Assembly (NCBI GenBank): GCA_030035585.1
Contig: CM057462.1
Coordinates: 64,452,734-64,516,733 of the forward strand
Reading direction: 5' to 3'
From: Dugong dugon
Lineage: Eukaryota; Chordata; Mammalia; Sirenia; Dugongidae
DNA length: 64,000 nucleotides
The notes beneath the pieces were generated by a model. It was not told the origin of the DNA. It saw only the letters and a list, made by a program, of their open reading frames with translations, and ran no database searches. Of the stretch, positions 26,753 to 41,700 are shown one piece after another; the first letter of the stretch is position 1; each line of letters starts with the position of its first letter. Both the position numbers and the translations under genes were made by a program.

Positions 26753-29700
26753 GCATGAGGTGGGGGAACCTATAAGCAAATACACCAAAATATTAACAGT
26801 GAGTAGTCTCTGCATGCTGAATTTATGGGTGATTTTTATTTTCTTTATAATATTATGTGTTTTCTAAGTTTTTTAAAATGGACATACATTGCTTCTCAGA
26901 AGAAATCAAGACATAAATTTTTTTCTTTCAAGAAGTATAACCTCCAAAGTAAGCCTTCTTGTTAATGTTTCAAAATGAGTTTCTTTTTTGCCAGAGTTCC
27001 CTACCACCAAGTTAGAGATGACTGCTGTGGCGGACATATTTGACCGAGACGGAGATGGCTACATTGATTACTATGAATTTGTGGCCGCTCTCCATCCCAA
27101 CAAGGATGCTTATCGACCAACAACCGATGCAGATAAAATTGAAGATGAGGTATGGGGAATAACTGTATTTCAAATACATCCTTGACTGTGGTTTTTACTG
27201 TCCTGAATTTGACTGAGTGCAACTGCTATATCAGCCCTTTGACTTGTCTGTTGGGAGGTGGTTATGTAAAGTTCTGCTTTAGGACCTCCTTTGAGGTGAT
27301 GTTGAGCAAAGAGACCCAGAGGATCTCTTTGACTATTGAGCTCTAGTTCGGTCCAGACGAATTTTTGCTCAAGTGAGTCACATCTCTGTGGTTCTCTAAA
27401 TGCTACAGAGAACCTTTCCAGGATACCACATGTGTCCTGTTCACTGGGACCTTTTTGCTTAGAACTGCCCTGTCTCTCAGTCCTGAGCATCCTACCTCAG
27501 AATTCAGGGGAGTGGTCTTCATACATAGCATTTAAGGGATGAAATGTAAAGTAACTTTTAAGATGATGTGTACCCACAGGGCTTTCTGCCTAGTTAAAAA
27601 CTGTATTACATTGACTACAGTGTCACGTTGAAAATAGCAGATTATTTAGTTTGTTGTTGTTGTTGGGTGCCGTTGAGTCAATTCTGACTCATAGTGACCG
27701 AGTGTGACAGAGTAGAACTGCCCCATAGGATTTTCTTGGCTGTAATCTTTATGGAAGCACGTCATCAGGTCTTTCTTCCATGGAGCCACTGGGTAAGTTT
27801 GAACTGCAGAGCTTTTGGTTAGCAGCAAGTGTTTAACTGTTGCACCTCCAGGGCTCCTTCAGCTTCTTTAGTAGCATGTAGAAATCCCAGGAGTCGTTGA
27901 TGATGGATCCTGGAAGGGAGAGGCTGCTAGGCAGGTCTTGGGAGTGGCCATGGAACACACCAGCACTGGCTTCCGGGGAATGTCAGACTCACAGGTTGAA
28001 ATTCAAATCAGTTCATAATTTGCTTTATTAGTCTGTTTATTTTGATATACACATATTGGATGTTTACTCTGAAGGAATTTTAAAGCAGGGTGGAAGAATG
28101 TGTTTTTATGTTACTTGGGAATTTCTTTCAGACTCTGACTTTCTTGAGATAACTGAGGTAATGTCTCAATTACATCAATTAATAAGTCTAAGGTTTATTT
28201 GCAATAGAAGATAAATACATGTTTCAAAAGCCTGAAATGCCTAAAAAATGAATAATGAATAGCTTCTGTTTACATGTGAAAATCTCTGTTTTTCTGAAAA
28301 GTAAGTCTTGCTCTCCCTTTCACACTTTTCTTGTTTACAACCAATAGGTCACAAGACAAGTGGCTCAGTGCAAGTGTGCAAAAAGGTTTCAGGTGGAGCA
28401 GATTGGAGAGAATAAATATCGGGTAAGGAAGAGAAAACCAGTCCTTTGTGGTGATTGTTTCCTCACAACAAAGTTGGTCCTTATAGATGAAATCAACTTG
28501 ACATGCAGCAGACTAGATGATTCCACCTTTCCGCTACTGATGCTTGGAGGCCCAAGCCCATGGGACTTGAGAGATGTTCATACTCTGACCCTCATCTCTG
28601 CAGGTGTCCTGTCCAGTTGGGCTAAGCTTGGTGTCCTACATAGTTCCATCTGAAAAATAGTGTCCTATCTAGCTAGACAGTAACTTATACTTGAGTTGTG
28701 AGATAGGAGACGTTTCAGAGCTCTCTGTTTATTTCACACTGGCCAGAGTCTTTAGGGAGATGAAGGCATCTCACCATGAGATAAGGAAACAGTTATCTCT
28801 AAGGACTGACCATTCACCTCCAAAGAGCCATGTACTGGCTGGTCATTGTGAGCCTGAGAAGCTCAAAGGCTCAGAGAAGGCTGGAGAAACTGTGTCGGTC
28901 CCAAGGGACACTCTATGTGCTCTGAACCAGGCTACAAATGGGCCCTAGATGCACCAAGAGGATGCCAGGCTCAGTGGTCTTCCCTGAACGCCATGCTAAG
29001 TGTGGCTGTAACTGACAGCAGTTCTTGTGTTTTAGCCTTTTTTAAGACCATAGTCTCAGGGTGTAGAAAGGATCTGAAACAGAGCTCCTAAAATATATTC
29101 AGTAGTCTGTCAGGATTCTTCAAAGTCCTAAGGAAAATCTAGGATTGGCCAAGAGAATTTAGATGGTCAGGTCAGATTGCACAGTTATGTGTATGGAGTT
29201 AGAAAAATGTAGATTCCATTAGTACATCAAAAATGTCCCCAAGGTACATCAAAACCACAGTATAGTGCTGTTAGCTGGGAAGTATTTTGGTGATTCTGCC
29301 TTAAATTCAACTAGGGCATTTAGGTAATAAAACTCCAAGTAATCTTATGCTTGCTTGTTGGGTTTTGTTTTCTTGTTTTTTAATTGCCTACGAGAGAAAT
29401 GAGTAAGCAAGAACAACATATATTGGAGAAGTTAGAAAGTTAGGTCTTCTTCATTTGTAAAACCCCATCTCTGTGACAGGAGTTCCATAAGAATATGGTC
29501 AGCATGTGTCACTCTGATTGAAGACTGGTAAAGTGACTGTGATTTTCATACCTTAGTGTTAATTTCATAAAATTTTCTCTCTTTTTTTTTTCTTCCATTC
29601 CCTCCATCCTTTACTCTTACTGTCTGTAGTTCTTCCTCGGCAATCAGGTACAGTGTGCCTTGCAACATTCTCTTTCTCAGTGGAAATGGTCTGTGTAGTT

Positions 29701-32700
29701 ATGCTGCCTGTTCTTTGCTGTGGGGAGAGAATGCAATCTAAAGCATGCCTGGGTCACATCTGGTGGTCTTACCAAGTGGAGAAACTGCTAAAATGACCAG
29801 TATTGCAAAGCAAAAGAATATAAATACATTTTTTCATTTAAAATTGATAGGCTAAAGACAGTGGTATTCTGGACTGAGTTGTAAATAATGTGGTTCAGGG
29901 GAAATTGAGGCTATAGTATCAAACCATTCCACTTCTAAAAAGAGTCTGGTCTTTTACTTCTACATTAGAAGTTGAAACACCCGGCAGCACACTCTGATTT
30001 ATATCAGTCTTTTGACAGTGAACACAAGTTTTATAATCTACAGAGTGAAAAAATCCTGGGTTGCTTTAGTACTCAGTCCATTTAAATACGTTGTTAATAT
30101 TTATACAGGTAGTCCTGAATTTACAACGTATCAGAGTTACGACAAACCATACTTAAACGATCTTTCATTTTGTTTTGTTTTGTTTTTTTGTACATCTCAT
30201 TATTAGTAATATGTATTACATACAGCATTGCAGCATGTAATTGTTACTGATGTTATCATTCTCATGCCAACCCCCAAAGACAAATAAAGATCAGATTTGT
30301 AAAGATACTGATAATAAAAGGCAATAATAATGAAGAGTAAAAAAAAAAACGATATATTCGACTTAGAACCAATTTATGACGTAGTTATCAGAACGGAATG
30401 CCATCATAAGTCAGGGACTACCTGTAGTTAGTTACACATGAGAAGTGTAGTGTGAAAACGATAATTGGCTATAGGCTGAAGCTTGCTGATTATGGCCAGC
30501 CAACCAGAATCTAATGGGATCAAATTACAGACTTATAAAAAATACTGGATGCTTTCACTCCACTTGGTAACGTGAACCTTTCACATCTTTCTGAGGGCTC
30601 TGGGTCCTGTGTCTTTAAGTGGAAGGAAGTTGCATGAGTAAAATCTGCCTCTGATATGAAATTAATACTACTAAGAGTTGATTTGAGATCCTCAATTAAT
30701 GTTAAGTTCCAGGTACTACAATAATCACTAATTACATTAACATTCTGGGGCAGTGAGAAAAACAGAGGATAGGAAAATAATTAAAAATAAGGACAGTCAA
30801 ATTCGCTTTAAATAAATCATTGCATAAGAGCGCCAAGTAGAACCTGTTTGCTAATGACTATGTGTGGGTCCTAGGGGGTGCTTTGAAGTGGCACCAACAT
30901 CTCCTATACTGTTCCACTGACCAGGCAAGGGTCAGATGAGTTTGTTCCAGTGTTGGAAACAACATGAAGTTCATTTTATACATGAGGCACCTGGAAGCCT
31001 CAAGGATCACATGCCTATGGTTACACAGCTAATGTCACAGCCACTGCAGGAACCCAGTCCCATTTACTGTTGCCGGACACTTATTCTGAGGTCTTTGCCT
31101 TAGAACCAGCTCTGCCAGGTTTTCCCAGGCCCCCGTTTTTAGAGCTGCCGTACCCCTTTGACCAGTTATCACTCTGCCTCAATTTTCCCAGCTACTCTGG
31201 TTGCTGGCTTGGCTCAAACTTCCTTTTCCCCATAGCTTAACAGAAACAAGTTAGAATCTTTCAAAGAGAGGTTTGGTAACAAATTAACAAAAAGCAAAAG
31301 AATGAAATAAATTGAGTAATTTTAAAAGCTGACAGGTAAATTACAGAACACAGGATGTATAATCTAAGAATAAAGTAGTTCCTTCCTGATTCACTCTGGT
31401 GCACGTATAGGCCCATAGTCCCATCTTGTCCTCACCCATCAAGAGAAAACCCCATACAGTGACTCAGGCCATCGCTGCTCTTGAGTCTGGTGGGATCCTC
31501 AGTTCTTCCCAGAACTGTTCTGCCCTGCCCCCCGTTCTCACTCACTGGGCCCAGCTTCTGAGGGCGGCTTCTCCAGAGGCCAGAGGGCAGCTTCTTTCCC
31601 AGGACAGCACGTCTGTTCCTCACATCTCTGGGTTCGCACATCGGTGCTCTTTCTAGTACACTGTGCTATTGCTGTAGTCACTTTGAATAAAAATTTAAAA
31701 ACTGTATGAGATGAAAGGTGTAGGACTTTTTATTTTCAAAATAAAGGGTTGGGGAAAGGGACAGTCTTTCTTCAGTCACCTTGCTTGTACCAACAGTGCG
31801 TTTGAGTCAGTGCAGGCACGTAATACAGAGTGACCACAAATGTACTGATTTTGAGGGAGGCATTTTCGATTTTAGAGCCTTGTTTCAAAGTTCTGATTCT
31901 CCTTTATAACTTTGCAAGGCCTTATTAAGTAATTACACAGTCCCTCTCCCCCATCCCTTAGGAACATTCTGGAATTAAGTAATTTTAGGAATTCTATTTC
32001 TCCAGTCTAAATGTTTGATTTTTGCTTTGGGATCACAGCATGCTTCTGTTTTGTTGCCTTTTACTTCATTTTGGGAAGAGAATAATTTATACAATGGAAA
32101 ACTCCAAATATTAAGACAGGCAGGGAAGTAGAAAAGGAAAAAATAGTTATCAGAAAATTATGCTTGTTTTAACATCCCAAAATGATTACTGAATACTGTT
32201 TATAATCAGCATGGTAAATTAAAATTTTAATTTGCTCAATTAAATTTTAGTATAAATAACATCTAATCATTTGTTCAGCGGAGGAAACTTTTCTGCCGAT
32301 GATGTCATAATTGGAGGATTCTTAGGGTTTATTTCTGAAAATCTGACACTCAAAATCAAATTTCCTTCTAAGCTTGTAATGATAATATGCTTTGCAAGGG
32401 TTTTCTTAAAGCTTGGAATAGTATTTACCATTCTCCCTTTTACCGTTAAGCACACTGTATTCAGAAATTGACATCCACCTTATATCTATTTTTTCTTTTA
32501 TGAAAGCAAATCAGCATAAAAAAAGAATGTAGGGTTTTAATTTGGTCAGAATCTTTAAAGGAATCAAAGTAAGCTAACATTTTGTCTCTCCTTTCCCCTC
32601 CCATCTTTTTGGTACAGGGGAAAGAGAGTGTGACCATCAAAAGTTACCTTTATCCCAACAGTATCTTTGATATTTCTGCCTTTCTGGGGTTTTTTTTTTT

Positions 32701-35700
32701 TTTTTTTTTTAAATTATGAAAAATTTAAAAATTCAAAATAGCATTTCAGATTCTTCCAGACCATCAAATTGTCAGTCCTGTCTGAATACAGTCTGCTTTG
32801 GAAAGAAGAGAGCATAGGCCTGCTGTAAGGCATACTTACTAATTACATTTCCCGTTGATTCCACAGTTTGGGGATTCTCAGCAGTTGCGGCTGGTCCGTA
32901 TTCTGCGCAGCACAGTTATGGTCCGTGTTGGTGGAGGATGGATGGCTTTGGATGAATTTTTAGTGAAAAATGATCCCTGCCGAGGTAAGGAACCATCCTG
33001 AGCATGAATTACATGCTAGGTATGCCCACACTGTTGATCTTTTGTGCTTTCAGAAAGTGTTGTTGGTACAGTCTGTTTGTTTGTGTTCTCTTTTGTTGTT
33101 AAGCTGCCCAGGTGTGGTCCCACTAGCACAGATAAGAACTTAATGGTGTGCCAGTCAGAGTAGATCAGGGAGGAGAAGCAGGAGAGGCCAATGCTGTTGG
33201 GGGAGACAGGGCTCAGAGGAATGCAGTAATGAGAGTTGAGAATGTATTGGTATTGTCCGAATGTTTGAGGTATTAAATTACTACTGGCCTGAAAAGGAGT
33301 CCCCAGTGAAGCCCTTTGGATTCCCTCTTAGTGCTTCACCGCTTTGCCTATAATTCCTATGACTGACACGTGGGAGGGATTAGGCTCTTCCCGTGCATGG
33401 AAGGACTGGTGAGTCCCCTTGACCAGGAGGGAGGATAAAGGACAACTAGCAGTAAAGCCAGACACTTCCAAGACAGATGCCTGCCTAAGCAAGACCATGG
33501 CTGTCTGTCTAATAACCATGAAAAGGCTGGCACACCAACCTAAAGGTGAGAGAAAATCACAAATTTACTATGAGCTTGAGTGATGGCACCTGCAGCTACA
33601 GGTGTGGAGGGCTGCAGCCAGGGGAGAAAATACCAGCTGCTAAATCCTCTTCAGCTGCATCCTTTACTTTCTTTTGTTAGCAGAGCTGCATGTGAGTACA
33701 GGAGGTTCTCCCTCTGTCTGCCACTTTGTCTCTTTCTTGACCAGTTTCTGCGTTTTCCTGCTCTGTCTCTGTTTCTTTGTATTTATGTATTTTTTTATTC
33801 CAGTTCACCATCCTGGGAGTAAAATAAAGCGCTCTGATTCCAGCTCTTCAATTTCCAGTCAGTCTCCCATAGGTTGGCTTTTAAGCTTTGTCCCTCTTGC
33901 CCATACCCTAGCCCGTTGAGAATGGCTTTGCTTTTTAAACTGTAACACCTCTTGGCTCTGTGATATCTGCTGCCTTTATGAATGCTTTGAAATAGCCAAA
34001 CCGTAGCTTTTCTAACTTCTGTAAATTGACAGGGCATAAAATACTCCATGAGACAAGCACCCATGGCATTTGTTCTCAGTTTGTATTTATTTAACAAATA
34101 GAGCTTTATGTGCCATACACTATTATAAGCACTTTACAAATAATAATACATTTATGCCATATAGCCAGGTTAGATTTTACTATTATCTCCACTTCATAGA
34201 ATAGGAAATTGAGGCATAGAGAATCAAATAGCCTGCCCAAGGACAGACAACTAGTAAGTGGCAGAGGCAGAACCCAAATCCAAAGCAATTTGTCTCTTAA
34301 CCACAGAGCTGTGGGTCTCAGAGGCCAACATACCCACCACCACCCCTTTTTGTGTGTGTATTATTGGTCCAGCCTGCATAATTAAATTATTAAGGCTTAT
34401 TTATAAATCTAGAAGAATAAATGTTTACAGTACAGTTATGTAACTTTTTTGGAAGTAGTTTATAGTCATATTCTGAAACATTTAAAAAGGACAGAGCAAA
34501 AGAGTACAATTCTCATATGAATTCAGATGTGCCCATAAATAGTTCTTTTATTTTAACTCATTCTGAATTGACTCCTGTAAACCAGAGTGAAAGCTAAGCA
34601 GTATTTTCACTGGCAGTTTCTTTTTTAAAAAATAGTTCATCTTGAAAAAAACTTATCTGATAAAAACTTGAAAGGGTTTAAATGAGGAACAATATATATC
34701 ATTTTAACCTAACTCAGTAAAACAACATTATTCCTTTTCAGATCTATTGATACGGTTTAATCTTTTCTTTTGACTAAACAAAAGACATTGCATGTGGCAT
34801 TTTGGAATCCTTGGGTGCCTGTTTTATTTGCTGCCTGCTCTACTTGCTCTGTGTACAATAACGTTATGCTGCTGGCCAAGGAGAACATGCTTGCTTTGTC
34901 CCTATCTTAATATCTAAAAATTGGGATCCCAAAGAAATTTGGGAAGGCCGTCTCGTAGCTATTCTCTGTGGAACATAGTGGCCTTTTTCGGCATCCCTTG
35001 GAGCAAACAAGGTAAGGCTTTCTTCTGTGCTTCTCAAGGAGTGCCTTCCTAGAGCTCAGTAATTACCTTGATTGATTGTGGAGTAGAAAACTCCCCAACA
35101 GTCTTAGATGCCGTAACTCTACCGGTGATGGACGGGGTGAGCTATTTCTAGTCAAATAAAAAGTAGTGCTTTTTTTTTTTTTTTTAACTCTGCTGGGGTG
35201 GATTGTAACAAGTGACTCGGAAACGCATGAACATCAAAAGGAGAAAGAAGTTACGTGAAGCTATCCAGGGTTCTCTCAGGATTAATGTGGCTTCTAGCAG
35301 CACCTGTTGGGGTAGATCTTGCATTCATTTATGTTGCATTTCCTTGAGTCTCTGGTCTGTAGAGAATGTTACACTGAGTATAGCACAAAATTTATGACAA
35401 GGTTATAATACCGATGTGCACTCTCATTTGTCATCTCCTTTTACACAGCTGTTTAAAGATGAATGTTATTTCACACTGCACATTACTTTAGCCAAATGTA
35501 AAAAGTGAAAATATTCCACTAGGTAGGATTGCCAGTAATACAGTCAGTCTTCTGGTACTTCGAAAATTAGAGATTTCAGGTTCTGGTTGCATCCATGGCA
35601 AACGAAATCATGATGTTTTGGATGGAAATAAAAAGTGTCCCTGCCGAAAGAATGGGTACCTAGGGTACTGTGTATGTTTTTGAGCATTAGACCAATTAGT

Positions 35701-38700
35701 TCTCCCAGATAAGTGAAGATGTGGAAAGCGTCATTTATGAAGATTTAAAGGACATCGTTTGGCTTAGAACTGAGTTTTAGCTAACAGGTCTGTTCCAGCC
35801 AACAATGGGTGGCCAGTATAAGTCCCTTAGAAAATGATAGCCTTTTGGTTATTGAAGAGCCATAGTTGAGATGGCCACCATCAGAAACTGGTCCTCTAGT
35901 TTCAGCGTTAAAACTTTCCTTTGAGGAGAAAACCTTACCAGAATAGTCAAACGTGTAATAGGAATATCCTGTTCTTTACCTTTAGGAATATAATGCCCAA
36001 TGTTAGGGAAATATTTGACATAATGTAAATACTAGAAATACATTTAATACTAAATTCAGTTGCGATTAACCTTTGCTTAACCAAAATTTGGTTTTCCCTT
36101 GTATTTTGAGTAAAATGTTTATTTTTTTTACCCTTGGAACTGCCCCAGAAATTAATTCATAGCTTCCAACTGTTTGGAGCCCTAGTGGTGCAGTGGTTAA
36201 GAGCTACGGCTGCTAACCGAAAGGTCAGCAGTTCACATCCACCAGCTACTCTTGGGAAACCCTGTGGGGCAGTTCTACTCTGTCCAACTATTTAACTTTT
36301 TTTTTTTTTTTCCAGCTTTCTCTAGCTTCTTAGCAAAGTGAAAGTATTGCCTTCTTTTGAGTATATTTCTGAAGAAACAGCTTTCATTTCTTGCAAGTAA
36401 TATTTACCTAAAATTTTCCCTATAAAGAACCATTTCTTTGCCTTGTGTCTTCAAATATTTTCTTCTAAAATGAAAACTTCCTGTGGGAGTTGTAACATAT
36501 TAAACTAATATTAGCCAGACATGCCTTAGGAAGAATTAATCATTTGTTGTCCTCTTTACTGAGATGAGAGCACCAGAAATATGGGAATTTTAATATTGTG
36601 AACATAAAGTCACAGGATCCAAGAAGATGGAAAGTACAGAGAGGGAAAAAAATAAAAGGGGGAGGCAAGCCTATAAAGACTAAGTTATCTACTCTGTCTT
36701 GTCTGGGGTAGGTCCCAATTAAGGTAAGCCATTAATTTTTATGATGTCCTTCTTTTCATCTGAGTTGAGGCCTTCTAAATGAGTTTTTATGGAAGTGTGC
36801 AGAAGCTGCCTAACCAGTGTACAGTCTCACATTGCTCTAAAGCCTAATGCTGAGCATCTGTGGCGTGGTTATAGCAATCTGAAGGGATGAAGATAGAGAA
36901 TTACTCAGTCAGTCATCATAGCATCTCTAGCCAGTGAAACACTACTTCAGGAGGTGACCTGACCCATTGGCTGGAGGTTTGCCGTGAAGACGGGTCTGTC
37001 TCATTTTGTTTGTTTTTTTATGACACATAAGCATACCTGGGAACATGATGAGCTGGAATTTCCCAACATCCCAGATGTATCCAGCCAGGAAAGCAAGTGA
37101 GGCACCCTTTAGGCCCCTGGGCAGTCGTTAAATGAGGGATTACAGTGTACCTAACCCACAGCAGCCTGGGATCTGACGTGGTCATAGCATAGGAGCTTGA
37201 GATAGGGTCCTGTGATAGGATTAAACAGGTCCTGAGATCACAAAATGCAAAAATTAAGTTTGTCAGTAACAAAGTTGGTTAATCTCCATTCCTATAGTGT
37301 TTTTCTTAGGGAAAACTGTTCTTTCTGCTCTTTTATTTAAATTGTGGTTTCTCTTCATAGTGTATATGTAGTAGGTCGTGGCAGTCCTGAGTTTATCCTT
37401 TGTAGTTTCAGCAGTAAAATTCATGGATTTGCATTTGTTCCGGTGTGCAAGAGCCAGTCACATCGCTATAGACAGAGCCTCGCTGGCCACTGGCCCCCAC
37501 ACAGCTGTGTGCCTCTGTTCTTTGTCCCCCATGCAATAAAAATAATAATAATACTTCTTATTTGAAGGATTCATGAAGGTTATGAGAGTCTACTTCATTT
37601 TCAGAGGCTAGTAAATTCTACAGATACCCATTGGAACCCTAAATATGAGTCTGACACTGGGATCTAAAGGAAATTTAAGTGACAATCCCTGCCTTGAGAA
37701 GTTTACAGCCTAATAGTGGGGGCAAACATTTGGATAAATAAATGCCCTTCAGTTTGTTGTAATGTGTGAACTGGAGAGTGAGGGAGGGGGAGAAATCAGT
37801 CTATCCATGGAGGTGCAGAGGGCATCAGGAAAAGGGAGTATTGCTTCAGCTGCATCTTACAGAGAAGTAATATTGACCGGGCAGGTCAGGGGGATCTGGA
37901 ATTCTCAGTAAAGGAAACCACATGTTCAAATGAACAGAAATGTCAACAGCGGGACAGGTCGGAGGAACCATGAGTAGTCCCATGTGACTGGAGCAAAGCT
38001 TACAAGGTTAGTAGCCAGATGAGAGTGTGGAGAGGGGTCAGCAGGGATCCCATGATGGAGCAAGACCACTGAGTGCTGTGCACTTGATCACATAGTCAGC
38101 CCCTCCTGGTCCTCGTCTTCCAAATGCTTTTGGAAGATGTTGAGTTAAAGATAAATAGGTTTCTTTACTGCAGGACTTCTCAGAGCTTACAAAATGCTAA
38201 TGTGCATTGGGGCTCTGCCAGAAGGAGAAATGTAGAGTACAGTGTTTATAAACCCCTTTTGTAAGAAACGCCTCAAAAACCTCAGTTTGGGGTGTTCTTT
38301 TGTAAGCATTGAAAGGCCATGGAAGGATTTTGAGCTGTTGAGAGATACCAGATTTTAATTTAGAAATTCAGTTCTAGGGACTGAAGAGTGAGGAGGGGAT
38401 GGGGAATAAGATGATAAAACAAGAAGCTGTTACTGCCATCCAGGGCAGGAGAGGTAATACATGAACCACGTAAGTGTAAGGGGAGCAGGGAAAGGCACAG
38501 AGGGACTCAGAAGGTAGAGTCAATAGACTGGACTGCCATCAGGAGGGAGGAACCTATGACAGCGCCCAGGTTTTGGGCTTCAGTCATGTCTAATCAGTCT
38601 TTGGATGTAAGGTTCCGGCATCCAGGAGGAGTGTCTGTGCCAGTGAAACATTTGAGAGTCAGGCATGAACTATAGAAGGGCACTGAGGTCTGAGGTGGGT

Positions 38701-41700
38701 GAACTCATCATGCAGGTCACAAGGGTACGAGGGAGAACAAGACTGCAGACTGAACCCAGGGGAGCATCAGTGTTTAAGAAATGGACAAGGAAGACAAAGC
38801 AGCAAAGGAGGGCCAAGGAGGTGTCAGGGAGGAAGGAGAGCAGGTGTCCTTGAAACCAAGGGAGCAGAGTGTTTCAGGAAGAGAGCAGTTTTTTAATCCC
38901 CCCAATGCAAATTGTAACAGCAGAGAACTGTTTTTACCTATCAAGTTGTCAGAGTTTTACGTGCACAAACACAAACATGCCCTGATCAATAATACAGAAC
39001 ATTAGCCAGAGTAAAATAAATTGGATATATTCATATATTATTTTGGAGAGTGTACATTGGTAAAACATTCTGGAGATCAGTTGAAATGTATCAAAAACCT
39101 TAAGTGTGCATCTTTTCCCATAGCAAATCCACTTGTAGAAATTTATCCTGAGGAAATTGTCATGGATGTATACTGCACTGTACATAATTCTTGAAAAATT
39201 ACAAATTAAATATCTAACAACATAGGATTGGTTAAATGATGTCCACATGATGAAATAATACTTTGCAGCTAGTAGAAATTATGTAGGACATGTAGAGTAT
39301 GGATAATGTAGGTATGATCCCTTTTTTTATTTAAAAAATATACATTGTGCAAAGGAATAAAGATAGACCAACACTGTAATCGTGATGTTCCCTGGGCTGT
39401 AGGATTAAGGAGTTTTTATTCTCTTTGTACTTTTCTGTATATTTTTCTGTACAATTAAAAAATATTCCCCAAAGGGCAGAGGTCACCAGTGTGAAATGCT
39501 GCCTAGACATAGAGTTGGATGAAGACTAGTGTTTCTTGGGTTTGGAGATTCAGAGTCATCAATGACCTTTGCCAGAACAATTTCATTGGAGTGATGGGGA
39601 TTGAAGCCTGAGTAGGGTGAGGGAAGAGTGGAGACAGCTAGTGTAGGGGAGAATGCAAAGGCTTGGCTGGGAACAGCCGCAGTGGGGTGCAGAGAACAGC
39701 AAAGGCAGAAGACGTAAGTTCTAGTTCCAGCTCTGCCACATCTGTGAGTGCTTCAGTTCCTTTCTCTGTAACACAGGGATGCCGACAGGCCTGCTGTTGA
39801 CAGTCAGATACAGTACTGCATGTGACAACACTGTATAAATTGTACACTGCATGGGGAATATGATATTATCATATTACTACACAGAGCCCTCTCTAAAACA
39901 CTTAAAATGGCACTGCCTTCATCTGAGATGCCATTTCAAAGTCTTCCTCTGGTATTGCTGTTGTTTTTTCCTGGTAGAGTTTATCCAAAAGTAAACTATT
40001 AAGTCTTTACTAGGTTTAAACCACACACTTGAAGTTCTGTATGGCTTAGGGAGGAGTTCTGGTGGTGCAGTGGTTAAATGCTTGGCTGCTAACCAAAAGG
40101 TCGGCAGATCAAACCCACCAGCCACCGCTCCGCAAGGAGAAAGATGTGGCAGTCTGCTTCCATAAAGATTTCAGTCTAGGAAACCCTATGGGGGCAGTTC
40201 TAACTCTGTCCTACAGGGTTGCTGAGTCAGAATTTGATTTCACTGGCAATGGGTGTGGTTTTTTGTATTTGTGGCTTAGGGCTATAAACAATTCTGGTGT
40301 ACCTGAATTCTCAGCTGAGTTCTTTCATTCATCAGAATATTTTAGTCCTTATTCGGTATCCACTGTTGTGCTGGGCACTTGAGCAAATGCAAGATAATAA
40401 GTAAAAATCATGATTTCACAGTTAACCAATGATGGGAAGTCATTCTGCATTAAGTACCCAGGTTAGTGCTGGAGGAAATTCTCTGAGACTCATTAGTGTA
40501 GATGTGGAGGAAAGTGTTGAAGTCTGGAGAATGGATGAATAGAGAACCTGTAGCCAAGGAATGAGCCTGGAGGGGCCTGAAGTTAGGACTTGAGAAGGAG
40601 GGAGATGCTGGACTGCCTAAGGAAACAGCTTCTTTGGTGTTCCAGGGACTATTACATCATAGACTGTTGGACTAGAAGGGCTCTTAGAGATCAGTCGTCC
40701 TGATCACCTCTAGTGAGCCTAAGGAAACTGAGGCCCAGAGCAGGAAGAATCCTGGTTGGTGGCAGAGCCTGGACTGGAACTGAGAGGCTTTGATGTCTGA
40801 GTTAGCACTCTTAGTGTGAAACTTTGGTATGTTATGTCAACATAATACATTGAGAAGATTTTGAATTTAAGAATTTGGAAGTACTCTGCTTGGACATCCA
40901 TGCAATCTGATTTAAAATCTGAGTCTACCAAAATTCCTCTAATTCCTTAAAGACATACGGGGTAGGGCAGAAGAGAGAGGGCACAATTACCTGGAATCTT
41001 CTAAATTTGTGGTTCAACAGCTCCATGGGAAGAAAGACCTGGCAATCTGCTTCCATAAAGATTACAGTCTACGGAGCAGTTCTCCTCTGTCGCATGGGGT
41101 CACTATGAGTCGAAATTGACTCGACAGCACCTAACAGTAACAACAGTACATTCTAACAAGTGAATATTTTAAAATGTAGGAGGAGCTAGAGGCTTATTAC
41201 AGGATAACATCTTTCAGTGAGAAATAATCTAAAGAAAGGACATTTTCCAGAAAGAATTATTTCTTTTAAATTAATAGTGCCTTTCACATTTAACGTTCGT
41301 GTTGTCTGTACTTGGTATCTTCTTAATGAATCCAAACTAAGTTACAGATTCAGAAAGCCGTGGGACGGCACCTTTTGGCCTTCAGTGCTGTTTCCAGATT
41401 TCTTTCTACCTCGATGTTCCTCTCCTACTCGGCAGTTGCCCCTTCAGCTACTTAATGCTTTCAGTTTTTGACTTAACAGTTTCTCATGGGCAAGTTTTAT
41501 GCATGGTCTTGGTCTTTCTCTTTCTCTTCACATGTTTACTTCTTAATGATTCTATCCTGATCTGTTACTGCCACAAGTTCCTGGACCCTTTCTATAGGAT
41601 TGTAATTGACTGAATTAAAATAGAAGAGTCTGAACAATGTCAATTCCTGTGATCTGTTTTTCTCCACTATTTCATTGCCATGTATCCTGAAAAAACTGAG

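Larger units (their letters stand above)
29648..32866 (+). other. MACF1 intron (3.2 kb) with a DNA transposon
   Basis: Contains an inverted-repeat DNA transposon at 30106-30424 (listed separately), a T tract at 32690-32710, and no recognisable exon. A MIR-like stretch lies near 30960-31060. Confidence 0.55.

Noticed and set aside
36176-36285. tRNA-like gene (A-box TGGTGCAGTGG)
   Set aside because: It is the tRNA-derived head of a SINE; no cloverleaf or intact B box.
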